Position numbers and translations under genes: made by a program | From: Frigidibacter sp. | GTDB lineage: Bacteria > Pseudomonadota > Alphaproteobacteria > Rhodobacterales > Rhodobacteraceae | Assembly: GCF_030695035.1 (NCBI RefSeq) | Contig: NZ_JAUYTT010000022.1 | Coordinates: 62,001-126,000 of the forward strand | Reading direction: 5' to 3' | DNA length: 64,000 nt | Part shown: positions 63,558 through 64,000 of the stretch, piece by piece | Numbering within the stretch: position 1 is the stretch's first letter | How the letters are laid out: each line of letters opens with the position of its first letter | The notes under the pieces: model-generated | The model's input: the letters and a program-made list of their open reading frames with translations, nothing else | The model's database searches: none | Told to the model about the DNA's origin: nothing

Positions 63558-64000
63558 CGGCGCCGCTTCTGTCCGTGCAAAACCTGACGGTCGATTTCAC
63601 CACCCGGTCGGGCATGGTGCATGTGCTGGAGGATGTGTCCTTCGATATCGGCGCCGGCGAGATCATCGGCATCATCGGCGAGTCCGGGTCGGGCAAGTCG
63701 GTCACCGCCTATACGGTGATGGGGATCCTCGACCATGCCGCGCGCATCCGGTCGGGCCGGATCGCCTTTGAAGGAACCGATGTTCTGCAGATGGATCGCC
63801 GCAGCCGCGACAACTGGCGCGGCAAGGAGGCGTCGATCATCTTCCAGAACCCGCGCACCGCGCTGAACCCGATCCGCGCCGTGGGCGACCAGATCGCCGA
63901 CGTGATCGCCCGCCACACCCCCGCCCGCGCGTCCGAGGTGCGGGGGCGCGCCGTCGCGGCGCTGAAACAGGTGCGCATTCCTGACCCCGAGCGGCGGATG
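63554..64000 (+). CDS. Opp/Dpp-type ABC transporter ATPase, D-like, N-terminal part
   Basis: The first 149 residues of an ATPase; the frame runs off the window end. Walker A GESGSGKS is near residue 43 and the Q-loop IIFQNPRTALNPI near 97. It begins by ATGA overlap with the permease gene. A second ATPase and possibly a binding protein are expected just outside. Confidence 0.84.
   Translation, partial: MTAPLLSVQNLTVDFTTRSGMVHVLEDVSFDIGAGEIIGIIGESGSGKSVTAYTVMGILDHAARIRSGRIAFEGTDVLQMDRRSRDNWRGKEASIIFQNPRTALNPIRAVGDQIADVIARHTPARASEVRGRAVAALKQVRIPDPERRM

Overview
The window looks like chromosomal DNA of an alphaproteobacterium in the Rhodobacter/Paracoccus group (Rhodobacteraceae). The bulk is GC-rich with tightly packed, overlapping genes. 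The hydrogenase locus encodes the HupTUV/HypF/HupSLC/HupDFGHJK/HypAB/HupR/HypCDE set known from Rhodobacter capsulatus. The first 2.5 kb is visibly less GC-rich and holds the tail of an exopolysaccharide-type locus (EpsG-like membrane protein, Tat-exported beta-helix protein), so it may have a different history. I saw no rRNA, tRNA, CRISPR array, transposase or integrase.

Layout. 1-2507: polysaccharide-related genes. 2819-10026: XRE-cupin regulator, complete dipeptide-type ABC transporter (dppABCDF) and an M24 aminopeptidase, apparently one peptide-use operon. 10076-11242: lone DUF2235 hydrolase. 11514-21424 (minus strand): an operon with a second Opp/Dpp-type ABC transporter, two tandem TIM-barrel isomerase/epimerase-like proteins, a nucleotide-pyrophosphatase/phosphodiesterase-family enzyme and two half-size permease-like proteins. 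The promoter region carries three TCCGAATG boxes.

21642-41261: a complete uptake [NiFe]-hydrogenase locus arranged as two divergent operons. Rightward are hupT, hupU, hupV (H2 sensor and kinase), hypF, hupS, hupL, hupE and hupC (enzyme, nickel permease, cytochrome b). Leftward are hupD, F, G, H, J, K, hypA, hypB, hupR, hypC, hypD and hypE (maturation plus response regulator). The 297-bp divergent region carries an inverted repeat. The architecture differs from the collinear R. capsulatus order because hupD and the genes after it are inverted away from hupC.

41341-64000: a large catabolic region. It has three transcription blocks: a leftward block (MaoC hydratase, BisC-like molybdoenzyme, SDR, DUF849/BKACE, then a transporter binding protein), a rightward thiolase-FadB pair, and a rightward run from 52711 to beyond the window end. 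That run encodes acyl-CoA dehydrogenase, CaiD-like hydratase, isovaleryl-CoA-dehydrogenase-like enzyme, PLP C-S lyase, hydantoinase/dihydropyrimidinase, N-carbamoyl amidohydrolase, CoA ligase, MaoC hydratase and an ABC transporter. An IclR regulator and a rhodanese lie between the blocks. Related 19-bp palindromes stand upstream of the thiolase and dehydrogenase operons.

The gene content of this last region (acyl-CoA ligation, beta-oxidation, ureido-ring opening, C-S bond cleavage, sulfoxide reduction) suggests a pathway for an acyl compound carrying both sulfur and a ureido group. Biotin (or its sulfoxide) is the most economical candidate. This is inference from gene content only and is the most interesting hypothesis in the window.
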